Assembly (NCBI GenBank): GCA_027257055.1
Contig: JAPVLO010000039.1
Location: 3,192,501 to 3,256,500 of the forward strand
Direction of reading: 5' to 3'
DNA length: 64,000 bases
From: Cephalopachus bancanus
Taxonomy: Eukaryota; Chordata; Mammalia; Primates; Tarsiidae
Made by a program: the position numbers and the translations under genes
Part shown: piece after piece, positions 48,746 to 59,924 of the stretch
Layout of the letters: each line of letters opens with the position of its first letter
Position numbering within the stretch: the stretch's first letter is position 1
The notes under the pieces: model-generated
Seen by the model: the letters and a program-made list of their open reading frames with translations, nothing else
Database searches by the model: none
What the model was told of the DNA's origin: nothing

Positions 48746-49678
48746 CCGAGGGTCTATTTTCCCAACCATGAGGCATTCCTGCCCTTCAACACGCATAAAA
48801 AATGTAGCCTCAATTGTATAGTAAGACTGCAGTTGCTTGCCCTCTGCCCAATTTGCCATCTTAGGGTAACACCCTGGCCACAGCCCAATAAAGATGATAT
48901 CCAATCACACATGTGCCCAATAAGGGTGCCTCTGCCCACTGTCTTGCTGGAAGTCACACATTGTGGGTCCACTACATTTTCCAAATCTCCCATTTCAGTA
49001 AGAAGAAATGGCATCTGCTGGATCTGGGTTCTTCTGAATGAATGAATACTTGAATCAAGTATTCTTTCCACTTGAGGAAATCCACAAACCAAGCACGTCA
49101 TAGTCTTGTCCGGACCCATGTGTGGGATTCGTGAGATGCTACCAGCCTCTAGCCTAAGGGTCAGGACTTTCGTATCCATTTCACAGATGCTACCAGTTGG
49201 TTTCACATTTTTCATCTGTCTTGAAAATCAGAATAATATCGATTTTCCCATTTCAAATCTCAAAGCCCCCTGCTTTTTGTCACAGATTCCCAGCGATATT
49301 GAATGAGCTCATGTCCAAGTTACTCTACTTGCTTTGGGATATTAGTCTAGGTAAAACACACCCTTGCTTACAGTTAATACTCTCTTAAGTCTGCTTCACT
49401 AATACCGTCTTCATCACCTAAACTAAAGTCTGTTCCACCCCAACTGAAGATTTTTCAAGACGGAGAAGACAAGAACAAAAGAACCACTGAAGACCTGTTT
49501 CTTCTATGTGATACATCAGCTTTCTTCTGCCAGTCTCAAACAGCCTGCCAATCCCCTATGACTCTTCTTGATGATCTTTTTTTTTTAAGATTTTCTTTTT
49601 CTGTTTTATCTTTAGCATTACTAGAAAACATGTTAATTTGGAGACTGGGCTGCCAGACAGTGCACTTGCTGATGTGGT
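48746..49678. other. Unassigned DNA with a 153-codon chance frame
   Basis: The minus-strand frame at 48754-49215 lacks any domain I know and overlaps several plus-strand frames. No splice-bounded exon or poly(A) remnant supports a gene. Confidence 0.4.
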
Positions 49679-49679
49679 C

Positions 49680-49795
49680 ATGCAAACTTTCATTATTTTG
49701 TAGATACAGAAACCAGTGCTTAGATGACAAGCCCTCCCATACACAGCTAAGCGACAGAACTGGGATTCACAATCCCATCTGACTGAAGCCAATAC
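49680..49795 (-). repeat. MIR SINE fragment
   Basis: TTTTGTAGATACAGAAACCA, ACACAGCTAAGCGACAG and AACTGGGATTCACAATCCC fit the reverse-complement MIR core. Confidence 0.7.
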
Positions 49796-50420
49796 TTTCT
49801 TTTGTAAGGGGCCTGCATGGTGCTTGCTAGGCTGATCACAAACTTTTGGATGCTCTAAATTTTCCATATCCACGTCACCAAGCTCCACACTCCCAGTGAA
49901 TTTTCTGAGTATACCAAGTGCTATAACAATTTACAGTTTGTTCACACTTTCAAATATCCTTTGGGAGTATTTCACAAAGATAAGTCACAAGGCTGTTGGG
50001 TTAGAATTTTTTTTGGAAAAGCGGGGGCTCCTTATTTGATTGAATGAAGAGCCCATGATGATCAAGCATCAGCGAGAAAAAATCCACCCCGTCTCACTCC
50101 AGTCCTATGCCGAGGCAGAGCAATTTCACAGCAACGCATTTTTACCGAGTCAGAGCATGAACTGCGTGCCAATTTGATTAGAAAATGGCTTACACGTAGA
50201 GCAAGCCCTGTCTATTATGGGGAGAGCCGGACTAATGAATCTTGGAAATGGAAGAGTCTATCTATCCTTCTTCAAATCTGTAAGCCAATTATTATATTGG
50301 ATCTTGACTTCCAATATTTCTGCAGGCTTCTAGGCAGTGAAACTGGGCCAAGTAGCAGGCGAATGAGAAACCACGTTTCTCAGAGCTGCAAACACTGTTT
50401 CTGTGCCGGATTCAATAAAG
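49796..50420. other. Unassigned DNA
   Basis: No named repeat or exon is recognised. Confidence 0.4.
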
Positions 50421-50640
50421 TTTCCCCCCTTCTTTCCTCCCTCCCTTTCCTTCTCTTCTCCTCCCGCCTTCTCCCATCCTCCCTCCCTTCCTTCCTCCTT
50501 CCGTCCCTCCCTTCCTCTTTCTTCCTCCCTGTCCCCTGCCCTCCCTCCCTTCCCTCCCTCCTTCCCTCCCTCCCTTCCCTCCTCTGTTCCTCCCTCCCTG
50601 CCATCCTCCCTCCCTCTCCTTACATTTTTCCTCCTTCTTT
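50421..50640. repeat. 220-bp polypyrimidine tract (CCCTTCCT)n
   Basis: The plus strand is almost only C and T, built from CCCTCC, CCTTCC and CTTTCC words with a few G and A interruptions. Four long overlapping frames (177 and 130 codons plus, 135 and 74 minus) arise because this sequence lacks stop codons; they are Ser/Leu/Pro- or Glu/Gly/Arg-repeats and not proteins. Confidence 0.95.
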
Positions 50641-50934
50641 TATTATTCTTCCTTTTGGGGGGTATTTTCAATACCCCCCAAATGCAATCTGTATGTTGCA
50701 AATATGAAAGAAAAGTACTCCTCACTTTCCCAGCCAAATCAAATAACTTGATGATTCCTCTTCCATTGGGAAGCTGTTCTCGCCATGTCTTTTGAATGTT
50801 GAATACTGAAAGGTGGGCTCGGGGATTACATTCTATGCATGCTTGTTTCCTGGTTGGGAATATCTACGAATATGAGTCTTGGTCTGAGAAGAGTAAGACT
50901 GAGGCCTAGAGGAATTCTAGAGAGTGATTTGGGA

Positions 50935-51150
50935 GGGGGGAGCCAGCCAGACTGCCTGGGTTTGAATGCTACCTGACCCTGGGCCAGTCACCTAGCCAGT
51001 ATCCACTTCTACTACTTCATCAGAAAAAGGGGGAGTTTAATGGTGCCTGACTTACAGGATTTTTATCAGGCATATATGAGTTTATATCTTAAAAAGCACT
51101 TTAAACAGTTCCTGGCACTGAGACAGAAAATTCTATAATGCCTGTTAAAT
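50935..51150 (+). repeat. MIR SINE, near full length
   Basis: AGACTGCCTGGGTTTGAATG, CTGACCCTGGGCCAGTCACC, GATTTTTATCAGGCATATAT and TTCCTGGCACTGAGACAG follow MIR over its whole length. Confidence 0.85.
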
Positions 51151-52668
51151 AAAATAGATGTAATTAACTTATCCAGAGAGATGACTCATCCTCTCTATTC
51201 ATTTACTTGTTTACTAATTGAACACGCACTTATGAATGTCTTCTATGTGCCAGAGAGTTAAATAAGAAGCAGCCCCTGTCTTCAGGAAACATCCAGTCTC
51301 ATAAGGAAGGCATATTGTTCTTGGCACTCAAAGGCATAAAAAGCATTTAGGAGAGAAGAGCTCAGGGAGATGTGTTCCCTCTCCTTCCAGACATCCTCTG
51401 CAAGTGTCCTGTCGTTCAGAGACAATGGAGGCGTGTGTGGGCTGTGGCTGCAGGACAGTTAGACCTCTGGGTGTCGACACTGCTTCAGAGAGGGCCCAGC
51501 AGCCAGGCACCCTGCAGACTTCCTGGGAGGCACCATTCCCTGCATTATCAGGCCAGGCACATGCTGCACTATGCAAATCCTTCCCTTGCAACTAGGAGAA
51601 CAGCAAGCAGATGTTAATGTCCAGATCAGCAGGTACTGCATGGAAACTTCCTCTAAATCTGATTTAAAGGTGGCACAGTGCCCTCTGGCAGCAGCAAAGT
51701 GAGGCCTGGGAGTTGGGGAGAAGGTGGAGAATTCGTAGGTACAATAGACCATGCTTCCTGAGAGGTACAGGGACAGGATTTCTGCTGGATGTGTCAGCTG
51801 TCTCCTGCCCAGGGGATCTAGGCCTTACCTCCTTCCGTGCACCTCTGTGTGGAAACCGTAGCAGCCAGGAGAGGGGGAGGGAGCGAAGCTGAATGAGGCT
51901 GCTATGATATGTGTGCACATGTGTGTGTGCGCGTGTGTGTGAGAAAGAGAGAGGTAGACAGAAAGGGGAGAAGGAGAGGCTTGGAGGAGTGAAAAGGATG
52001 AAAGAACAACAAAAAAAAGAGATTCAAAATCTTCAGAAGTATAAATGCTGCCCTAAACTGTCCATTATCCGTTTAATTCTGCAATTCTGAAAACTAAATT
52101 AAATTCCTTTGCAAAACCGTTTTGTCATGGGCACACAAGTTAGGCCATTAATTAAAACACACTAACCGTGGCCTGGCGGCAATTACCACGCCTCGGAGTG
52201 AGAAGTGGGAAGGAGAAACACCTGCCTGACAAGTATTGGCCTCTTGCCTCCCGGAAGGAAGATTCTTGATTTCCTTGGAGTTAGCCCCAGACGCTGGGTT
52301 ACCCAGAGGGAGGTCCTCTTGCTGCCACTTCCACCTTGAGCTCTGGCTACAGTCCTGCCAAAATCACAAGCACCCAGGTCTGGACACAGGAGCTGGGCTA
52401 GGTCCTTCCTTTTTTCCCTGTGTGCCTCCCACAGCTTGGTCCAGGACCTTACCCTAAACCCAGTGTGCCCAACCACAGAGGCCTGCACCTGCCCACCTTA
52501 GACCTGACTCTCTTTCCAAGCAAGACTGGGGCTCCCCATAGAGGTCCAGGATGTCCCTGGAGTACTGAATATATCCGAGCTTTCTTTTCCATCACCTCCC
52601 CGTCGTTGGGGTTTGTGATTCCCAGCCAGGGTCGCTGTTGGATGTGACAGATCCAGTTTGAATCCCTG
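51151..52668. other. GC-richer, mostly unique DNA
   Basis: Many short overlapping frames occur on both strands, as expected from raised GC content. None has a recognisable domain. A TG-rich tract lies at about 51907-51940. Non-repeat sequence at 52060-52200 (CGTTTAATTCTGCAATTCTG, GGCCATTAATTAAAACACAC) is a candidate conserved noncoding element. GTGCCCTCTGGCAGCAG near 51680 is a weak CTCF-like word. Confidence 0.35.
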
Positions 52669-52687
52669 CAGCGCCATCTGCTGGCCA
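52669..52687 (-). promoter_or_regulatory. CTCF-type binding motif
   Basis: The plus strand reads CAGCGCCATCTGCTGGCCA. Its reverse complement, TGGCCAGCAGATGGCGCTG, contains CCAGCAGATGGCGC, which matches all 14 positions of the standard CTCF core (CCASYAGRKGGCRS). If used, it would bind CTCF with the motif pointing along the minus strand and could act as a loop anchor or insulator. Motif presence alone does not prove occupancy. Confidence 0.65.
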
Positions 52688-52689
52688 AC

Positions 52690-52849
52690 CCTTCTTAGTA
52701 CGAAGGATGTCCGGAGTCCTGGCTCCTGCCCAGCTGGGACGTCCTGACTGGCAGTGACAGGCTTGCGAGGCCACAAATTCTCCAGGACCCCGATGACATG
52801 TCAGCCTGTATCCAAAATCCCTCCAGGACATGCCCGTGTCTCTTTGGCT
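52690..52849. other. Unassigned GC-rich DNA
   Basis: No named repeat or exon is recognised between the CTCF-type motif and the MIR-like element. Confidence 0.35.
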
Positions 52850-53045
52850 ACGAGTCAGGGAAGCATGCAACTGCAAATCTTACGCCCCGGGACGTGGCTT
52901 CATCTCTGCTTCTCGCTCATGTGTGACTTCCGAATGTCCCGTCCCCTTTCTGGGCTTCAGGCTCCTCATCTATAATATAGCGAGGAGTAGAGCAAGGTAA
53001 GGGCCCTTGTAAGGGCCCTTCCAGCTTTAGCGTTCTAGGAATCAC
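52850..53045 (+). repeat. MIR-like SINE 3' part
   Basis: CTTCAGGCTCCTCATCTATA, then GGGCCCTTCCAGCTTTAGCG and TTCTAGGAATCACATG resemble the 3' half of an old MIR-type SINE. A 12-base tandem duplication (GTAAGGGCCCTT twice, 52997-53020) lies within it. Confidence 0.6.
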
Positions 53046-54383
53046 ATGACTCCCGGCCCAGCGTAAGAACCATCCTGGCTACAGGCTGGCAGGGTCCAGG
53101 GCGAATCTCAGGGGTGGCTCTGAACTCAACCTTGAGTCCACTGTCGGAAAGCCTTAACAGCAAGGGCAAGACAAAGTGCTCAGGAACTTGTGCTCGAGGC
53201 CTTCTCCTCTCCTCTCTAAGTGCCAGCGAGAGCAGGAGGGCTCCCTGGACATCAAGCAAGGATGGTGACAGCCAAGTGGCCACCACACACCCCCAGGGCC
53301 GCCTCACCTGGTCCAATCAACCCCCTTCCCGTCCAGGTGTTCGTGGAATGAGGGAGCATCTCCCAACATCTACAGGAATTTTTACACGAGGGCCTATAAT
53401 TATTGCCTATTATTAAAAAGTGCATAAGAGAGAAGCTATGGATTATAAATTCATGGTAGATTATGTTTTAATGTTTCCCCAAACAGAATAATAATTGCTA
53501 AAACTGCTTTGGGTATCAAGCTTCATTGCACTGAACTGCACTCCAAGAATTATTATTTTTAAAAATCACTTATGGTACCAGGATGGCACAATGTCACAGG
53601 ACGGGCTATCCACAGTAGTCTCTGTCAAAGCCTCCATGCCCCTGTGTATTTGCGTCCAGGGCAGGGTACAAGTGCCAGTGTTGTAAATTAAGGTGCAATT
53701 TGTAAATGCTTCATTAATATTTATTAAATGATTATTAGATGCTCTTACAATCTTTAATAAGATATTATAAAGCATGTCATTAAAATGCATTAGGAGCATA
53801 TTCTTAGCAAGCCATGTCGCAGCCTGCTGTTAGAAAATCCTTGGTTTTACGATCCTCTTCCTAAAGCCTTTTCCAAGATACGATTATCACGAGGATATGG
53901 CAACTTAAGTGGCTGTCTGAACTAAGCCTCCCCCAGGAGGGTGATGGATATTGTCCCCGTGAGAATCAGAAGCAACGAGTCTTCCTTGGTATCAACTCTC
54001 TCTCCAAATTCTATATACTTTTGGATCCTGCAGGAAACATGTGCAGGAGTAACAAATGTCACATTAAAAATGGTAGCCTACTACAGTGTGTTGAGAAAGA
54101 TTCTGAGGCTCTATTTGAGCTAAGTGGAAACGAATATAGTGATTGATAAGTGACGCCTGTTGTGTATACTTTGCATGCAAGTATATATGCAGGGGACACT
54201 CATTTCTGATCTAGGACATGGGAGGTAATTTAGTCAGAGGTTTTCTAAAGTGTAGTGAGAAACATGTATTTAAAAGGCCATTATTTGGTGTCTAGTTTGG
54301 TTGCCTTGTAGCCACACATATGTAAAAGAATACGTGAGAAAGGAAAGTGTCTTCTAAAGAGAACATTTACCATAAAACAATAA
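53046..54383. other. Mostly unique DNA
   Basis: No named repeat. The AT-rich stretch 53390-53830 contains TAATTATTGCC, TTCATTAATATTTATTAAAT and GTCATTAAAATGCATTAGG and looks like possible conserved noncoding sequence. Frames here are short and without domains. Confidence 0.35.
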
Positions 54384-54605
54384 GAGAGTGATTGGCAGTA
54401 GCTGGAAACTGCCAGGGGAATGGGAGGGGGCACATAACATTAACGAGGGTACCTGATCTCAAGTTAGGCAAAGTGGGGACCAAAGTGAGGTCCAAACTTT
54501 ACCTCTATGATGACCACTTTTATATCTAATCCTGAATTGTACCTGACATCTTTAAAATAAAGTAAAAATAAACACAATTAAAGTAATAATAATAATAATA
54601 ATAAA
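54384..54605 (+). repeat. Short L1 3'-end insertion with (TAA)n tail
   Basis: GAGTGATTGGCAGTAGCTGG, GGTACCTGATCTCAAG and CTGAATTGTACCTGACATC match the L1 3' UTR of the copies at 40610 and 56546. The tail has become (TAA)n at 54583-54605. Confidence 0.85.
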
Positions 54606-54789
54606 GAGTATGTTTGGAAAGGTGAATAGAGAACAGACCCTCTTCCTTCAGCATCAGGAGGTCTTCTTTCTGTGGTCCAACAATCTCTTACTAATTTTTT
54701 GAAGGTCATTAGCATCTTCCTCAGCAGCTGAGTATGGTACGCTTTATTTTCTTTATACCAAAATCCTTCCTGCCTCAGTGCCTTTGACA

Positions 54790-55320
54790 GGCCGGGCTCT
54801 TTGTTTAGGCTTCTCTTACTTCTACCCTTTGAATGGTCCTCCCTTCTTATGTCCTTCTTATTTCTCAAGTCTCAGATTAAATGCCACCTTCTACAAGAGC
54901 ATGTCACTGTCCAATCTGCCCCTATCCTGGCTGCATTTATTTAGTGATAAAGAATAAAGACTTGGAAGTAAGACAGTGAGTCCAAACTATATTTCTTCAA
55001 CTTTCCAGCTATGGGAACTTTGGGGCTAGTTGTTCAAATTCTCTGCTCTTCAACTTCCTTGAATATAAAATAGAGTCAGTGAGAACAATACTCAACATGT
55101 AGATAAAATGAGTTAACATACAATGAACAGTGAGAAAGTGTCTGGCACACACTAGGTACTTGGTAAATATTCATTTTTCTCCTTTGACCTATTTACCTAT
55201 TGTTTTCTCTGCTTTCATCTGATAGATGTCAGCTCTTTGGGGACATGGCCCCAGTGTACCCCAAGCCTACTGTAGTGTCTGCTCATAACAACTGCCTAAT
55301 AAATATTAGTTGATTTCTTT
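54790..55320 (+). repeat. L2 with a nested MIR
   Basis: CTCAAGTCTCAGATTAAATG followed by CCACCTTCTACAAGAGCATG is L2. After the MIR it resumes with TGTCAGCTCTTTGGGGACAT and ends CTAATAAATATTAGTTGA, a typical L2 terminus. Confidence 0.7.
54955..55175 (+). repeat. MIR SINE nested in L2
   Basis: CTTTCCAGCTATGGGAACTT, GAATATAAAATAGAGTCAGT, ATAAAATGAGTTAACATACA and CACACACTAGGTACTTGG fit MIR. Confidence 0.7.
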
Positions 55321-55556
55321 TCTTTTCTTTTCTTTTTTGACCAGGCCTTCACTAGGATTACAATAGGTAAGCCTAGTTTCTGTCCTCATGGAGCATCTAG
55401 GCTATAAAGAAAGAAAATATAAGTATAATATTTCAATTCAACCTCATAAACTCAATGAGAGAATGGTGATATTGAGGGTCAAGGCATGTTCTAGGGTCAA
55501 GCAAATTTGAGTTTAAATCCTGTCCCAAATTCTTAAATCTCAAAGAATATGGTTTC

Positions 55557-55652
55557 AGGCCTGAGTGTGGTGATTCATGCTTGTAATCCCAGCACTTTGG
55601 GAGGAGCACTTGAAGCCAGGAGTTTGAGACCCGTCTAGGCAACATGGCAAAA
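55557..55652 (+). repeat. Alu monomer fragment (FLAM-like)
   Basis: GCCTGAGTGTGGTGATTCAT, TGTAATCCCAGCACTTTGGG, CAGGAGTTTGAGACCCGTC and GCAACATGGCAAAATTC form a left monomer with an internal deletion and no second arm. Confidence 0.85.
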
Positions 55653-55654
55653 TT

Positions 55655-56404
55655 CATATGACTGGAAGTATAAATGCTTTTTCATCTTGCCTTTCTCGTT
55701 CCCTGCACTTGTGTTTCAGTTTGGGGGAAGTTATCTCATCTCTCTGGTCTTTGCTTATCTTCAGAATGAGGACAATACTATCTATTTTCAATTAGACAGT
55801 ATACATATATATGTCTATATATATGTCTACATATACATGCTGTTCAGTGTCATTTTTATGATATACAAAAGACTTGGTAAATACTGTAGTGCACACTTAA
55901 TCCAGTCTGTACAAATAAATAGAAGAAAGTGGGCTTTGAATTCAAAGAATTATACTCAGATATAGCCATAGGATTCTGGAAGGTCTCTCGGCCCCTCAGA
56001 AAGCATCCTAGTTTTTCTAAGAACACTTTGCACTGCTCTACAAGCCTGTTCAAGTCTTCAGGGAGGGTTCCCATTGGTACCCTGAGAGACCCTGCCAGCC
56101 TGGAGTTCAGACCCCTCCTGGAGTCTCCCCTAGGCTGGGAAGGGAACAGTATGGGATGCCTGGACACCCTCTGGCAGCCAAGACCCTGTGAAACTGGGAG
56201 GAACTGCACCCGGCCCTGCCTACTCTCCCGCCCCTGCCACCAGCCCCACCTGCCTCCATCCCTTCACCCACGAGGCTTCCTTCTTGTTTTCTATAACTAC
56301 ACAAGCACGTGTATGGCCCAAACCCCAGGGAGCTTTCTCCTAAATCACAGTCCTGTACTGGTTGATGAAGCACACTTTCCACATGGGGCCCATGCCCTCC
56401 TCAG
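55655..56404. other. Unassigned DNA under a 190-codon frame
   Basis: The longest open frame of the window (55929-56501, plus) lies here and runs into a MIR. Overlapping minus-strand frames of 117 and 91 codons exist. No domain or splice context is recognised, and I treat it as chance. Confidence 0.4.
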
Positions 56405-56545
56405 CAAGGACTTGAAGTTGAGAGATCTGAGTTCAAATCCTACTCCTGCCAGTTTCTGGCTACCAGGTTTTATTGAAATTATGATACTTAACCTCTTTTA
56501 AGACTGTTCTTTTATTTTTTAAAAAATGAGGGCAATATTATCAAA
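56405..56545 (+). repeat. MIR SINE cut by L1
   Basis: GATCTGAGTTCAAATCCTAC, GCCAGTTTCTGGCTACCAGG, TACTTAACCTCTTTTAAG and AAAATGAGGGCAATATTATC are MIR. The L1 begins directly after. Confidence 0.75.
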
Positions 56546-56818
56546 CTATAAGAATACTAGAAGAAAATGCAGGAAACACCCTTATGCACATCAGAGTAGG
56601 CAATGAATTCTTGACCAAGTCTCCAAAAGTGAATGTAATCAAAACTAAGATAGACAAGTAGAATCCCATCAAACTAAAAAGCTTTTGCACAGCAAAATAA
56701 ACCATCAAGAGAATAAAGAGACAACTCATGGACTGGGAAAATATATTTGCAAATTATGCACCTGAAAAGGGCTTAACATCCAGGATCTACAAAGAACTCA
56801 AATGAAGTAAAAGGAAAA

Positions 56819-56886
<68 letters not shown>

Positions 56887-57741
56887 GAAAGAGAAACATT
56901 GAAAAGTGAAAAAGAGCGCAATGGGCATAACTGACACTTCTCAAAAGAAAACATACAAGCAGCCAGCAGACACATGAAAAACTGCTCAGCCTCACTAATC
57001 ATCAGAGGAATGCAAATCAAAACTCCAATGAGATATCACCAAAGTCTGACAAGGATGGCTATCATTAATAAGTCAAAAAACAACAGATGCTGGCGCAGGT
57101 GTGGAGAAAAGGGAACACTTCTACACTGTCGGTGGGAGTGTAGGCTAGTTCAGTCTCCATGGAAAGCAGTGTGGTGATTCCTAAAAGAACTAAAAATTGA
57201 CCTTCCATATAATCCAGCAATCCCTCTCCTGGGAATATACCCTGAGGAACACAAATTGTTTTACAAAAAAGATACCTTTACATACATGTTCATTGCCGTA
57301 CTCATCACAATAGCAAAAATATGGGACCCACCCTACTGCCCATCTAAAGTGAACTGGATAAAGAAGATATGGTACATATACACAATGGAGTATCATACAG
57401 CCATAAAGAAGAACAAAGTCATGGACTTCGCAGCAAACTGGGTGGAGTTGGAAACCATCATACTAAGTGGACTATCACAGAAACCAATAACCAAATACCG
57501 CATGCTCTCACTCACGAGTGGGCCCTGAACATCAGTCCCATTAGCATAAGGGAGGAATTGGCAGTCATTGAGCACTGCAAAGGGAGGAAGGGAGGGAGGA
57601 AGCTGGGGGAAACACAAAGAGTACCTGGTCCATTACCAGGGAGAGCAAGGGTCGGTTAGAAGCCCAAACTTCATCTGCAGGCAGTCAATCCTCACCTGTA
57701 CCCCACAACTCTATACTAAAACAAAATTTAAAAAAATACAT
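56546..57741 (+). repeat. 5'-truncated L1, about 1.2 kb
   Basis: It covers late ORF2-like sequence and the 3' region: GCTTTTGCACAGCAAAATAA, CTAATCATCAGAGGAATGCA, ACAACAGATGCTGGCGCAGG, TACACAATGGAGTATCATAC, and the end TCCTCACCTGTACCCCACAA. It holds a GAAA microsatellite. All reading frames are broken. The 90-, 96- and 74-codon frames at 57.2-57.7 kb are translated L1. Confidence 0.93.
56817..56897. repeat. (GAAA)n microsatellite inside L1
   Basis: About 18 GAAA units in an A-rich spot of the L1, giving SFFL-repeat frames on the minus strand. Confidence 0.97.
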
Positions 57742-57745
57742 AAGA

Positions 57746-58067
57746 GCCGGGCTCAGTGGCTCAGCCTGTAATCCCGTACCTTTGGGAGGCTGAGGTGAGT
57801 GGATTGCTTGAGCCCGCGGGTTCAAGACCTGCCTGGGCAACTTGGCGAGACCTCATCTCTACAATAAATCAAAAAAATAACCCAGCGTGATAGCGCACGC
57901 CTGTGGTTCCAGCTACTCGGAAGGCTGAGGCGGAAGGATGGCCAGAGCCCAGCAGGTCGAGGCTGCGGTGGCCGGGAGTGGCCACTGCACTCTACTCTCA
58001 GTGCCAGAGTGAGACTCCAACTCAAAAAAATAAAAATAAAAATAATAAGATAAAAAATAAAAATAAG
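57746..58067 (+). repeat. Full-length Alu in the L1 tail
   Basis: GCCGGGCTCAGTGGCTCAGC start, GCCCGCGGGTTCAAGACC, GCGGTGGCCGGGAGTGGCC, then an A-rich tail of (TAAAAA)n form. AAAAAATACATAAGAG and AAAAAATAAAAATAAGG on the two sides are a probable duplication. Confidence 0.94.
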
Positions 58068-59822
58068 GGCTACATTAGTGTAAAAATAGTACACATGTCA
58101 TTTAAAATGGCAATTTTATATTTGTATTATATTACAAATATACATATATTTGATGCATGGCTGAACTTTCAAAATAGTTTTTTAAATTAGTTATTGCCAT
58201 ATTTATCTTTGTTTTTAAAAAATTAAGTCTGTACCATTTGACCAAAGCAATCATTCACATGACAAACCATGGAATAGCTCACAAGACTCCATCACAGGAA
58301 AGAAAACTCACATATGGATTTGGGCATTTGCTGTAACTGCTATGTCAAAGTGGGACGTATTTGTTCTGGTTGTTTTGCTTTGTGATTCTACGTGCTGTGG
58401 TCCCAGAAGGAAAATCCAGTGAGCTAGAGAAACACAAATGCAAGGGGAAAAAAAGACAAAATGGAAGAAGCATTTATGCTTCCTAGCCATATTCATTCAT
58501 TTTTCCTTTTACTTCATTTCAGTAAGGCACATCCCTCCCCTCCACCTCCCCACTGTGTGGGAGACTCTGGAGCCGAGTGGGCCTTGGGGAGAGCCGCCCA
58601 CCAGAGTTGGCAAAGTGGCAGTGCTGGGCCTGTGTGGTCTTGGCCAAGGACATTTTAGAGTGAACATCAAGGCCACAACTAAGCTGTGAGGACCCAGGCA
58701 GTCACCAAAAGTGAGGGGGTAATGCAACACGTGGAGAAGAAGAGAAATTCACTTGGTATGCGGTCATGCTGAGAAAAAGTTCTTTGCCCTTCCATGCTTC
58801 GTGCATTCATTTATTCAACAAATATTGTCCAGCACTCATTAAGGCTGGGCACTGAGGTGGGTCCTGGAGTACAGGAAGGAAGTCAGTGGTAATGCAGAGA
58901 CTTCATTGAGCCCATGGTTCTGGGGGCAAAGGATGCTCTCTTCCTCTTCCTCTTCCTTCTGTAAGGTGATTACATAGGCAGCATCCAATTTCATTTCTTT
59001 TCCTACCTGTTCATTCTATATGTTGACATGTCTGATCTTATGTTTGCTTTGATAGAACACAGATTACCACCCCCACCCTAGGTTCCTTTTTCTTTTCTTT
59101 CTTTCTTTTTTTTTGTAAACATTTTATTTGGAATAATTTTGTGCTTACAGAGAGATGTAAAGGGCATATAAAGAGTCCCCAGGTACCCTACACCTGAGCT
59201 GAGATGACAAGGAGAGGTAAACACTCTGGCAAAGGATATAGGGAGGCTAGAGTAAGATAAAGAAGGTTCATCTAACCCAGTCTAGAAAACATCATAGTGG
59301 GCTTCTTGGAGGAAGCAGCTTTTCATCACAGATAAGAAAAAAAGCCAGAGGGAAGGAAAGATTTTTCCAGGCTGAGATTGTATATGTAAAGGCTGGGAAG
59401 AGAGAGAGAGGGCAGGGTTTACTCGGATCACATGAGAGAAGGTCAGTATTGCTGAACCACAGATTAGGAGGTGGGCATGGCAGCTAGACAGACTCAGGTG
59501 GTCCAGAATTAATGGGAAGTAAGGTGTGGACGTTTCTTCTTACAAGCTAGACCTGCTGGGCAAAACCCAAAGACATGCCATGTTTGAAACTAGGCATTTT
59601 CTCTTTGGTGGAGATTCACTTCCCTGACTTTTTTTTCTAGCCTAGTCACACCTTTCCCAGTAATGAGTTATCCTAAGACCACTACTCTGATCATTCCATT
59701 CTAGCTGTAAATACCCACAGCAGAGATCATAGCAGTGAGAGGACCGAGGGCTCAGACATGGTAGCAAAACATTCTTTTCAGAACCTGACAAAACGCAATC
59801 TCTTTGGAAAAAAATAGCATGA
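58068..59822. other. Mostly unassigned DNA
   Basis: TTCATTTATTCAACAAATAT near 58807 resembles an old L2-related repeat. Frames of 62-83 codons are without domains. No exon is recognised. Confidence 0.35.
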
Positions 59823-59832
59823 TCTCTGTCTC

Positions 59833-59920
<88 letters not shown>
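59823..59920. repeat. Compound (CT)n(CA)n microsatellite
   Basis: About 57 bases of CT repeat pass directly into about 41 bases of CA repeat. Confidence 0.98.
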
Positions 59921-59922
<2 letters not shown>

Positions 59923-59924
59923 TC

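Noticed and set aside
48754..49215. 153-codon minus-strand frame
   Set aside because: No domain, no poly(A) or splice evidence, and overlapping frames exist on the other strand.
50174..50795. Long frames of Ser/Leu/Pro and Glu/Gly/Arg repeats
   Set aside because: They are translations of a polypyrimidine tract that cannot contain stop codons on either strand.
51677..51694. Second CTCF-like word GTGCCCTCTGGCAGCAG
   Set aside because: It fails at two of the fourteen core positions, so I do not list it as a site.
55929..56501. 190-codon plus-strand open frame, the longest in the window
   Set aside because: It has no recognisable domain, overlaps minus-strand frames, and its end lies within a MIR SINE. 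It is consistent with chance in a GC-richer stretch.
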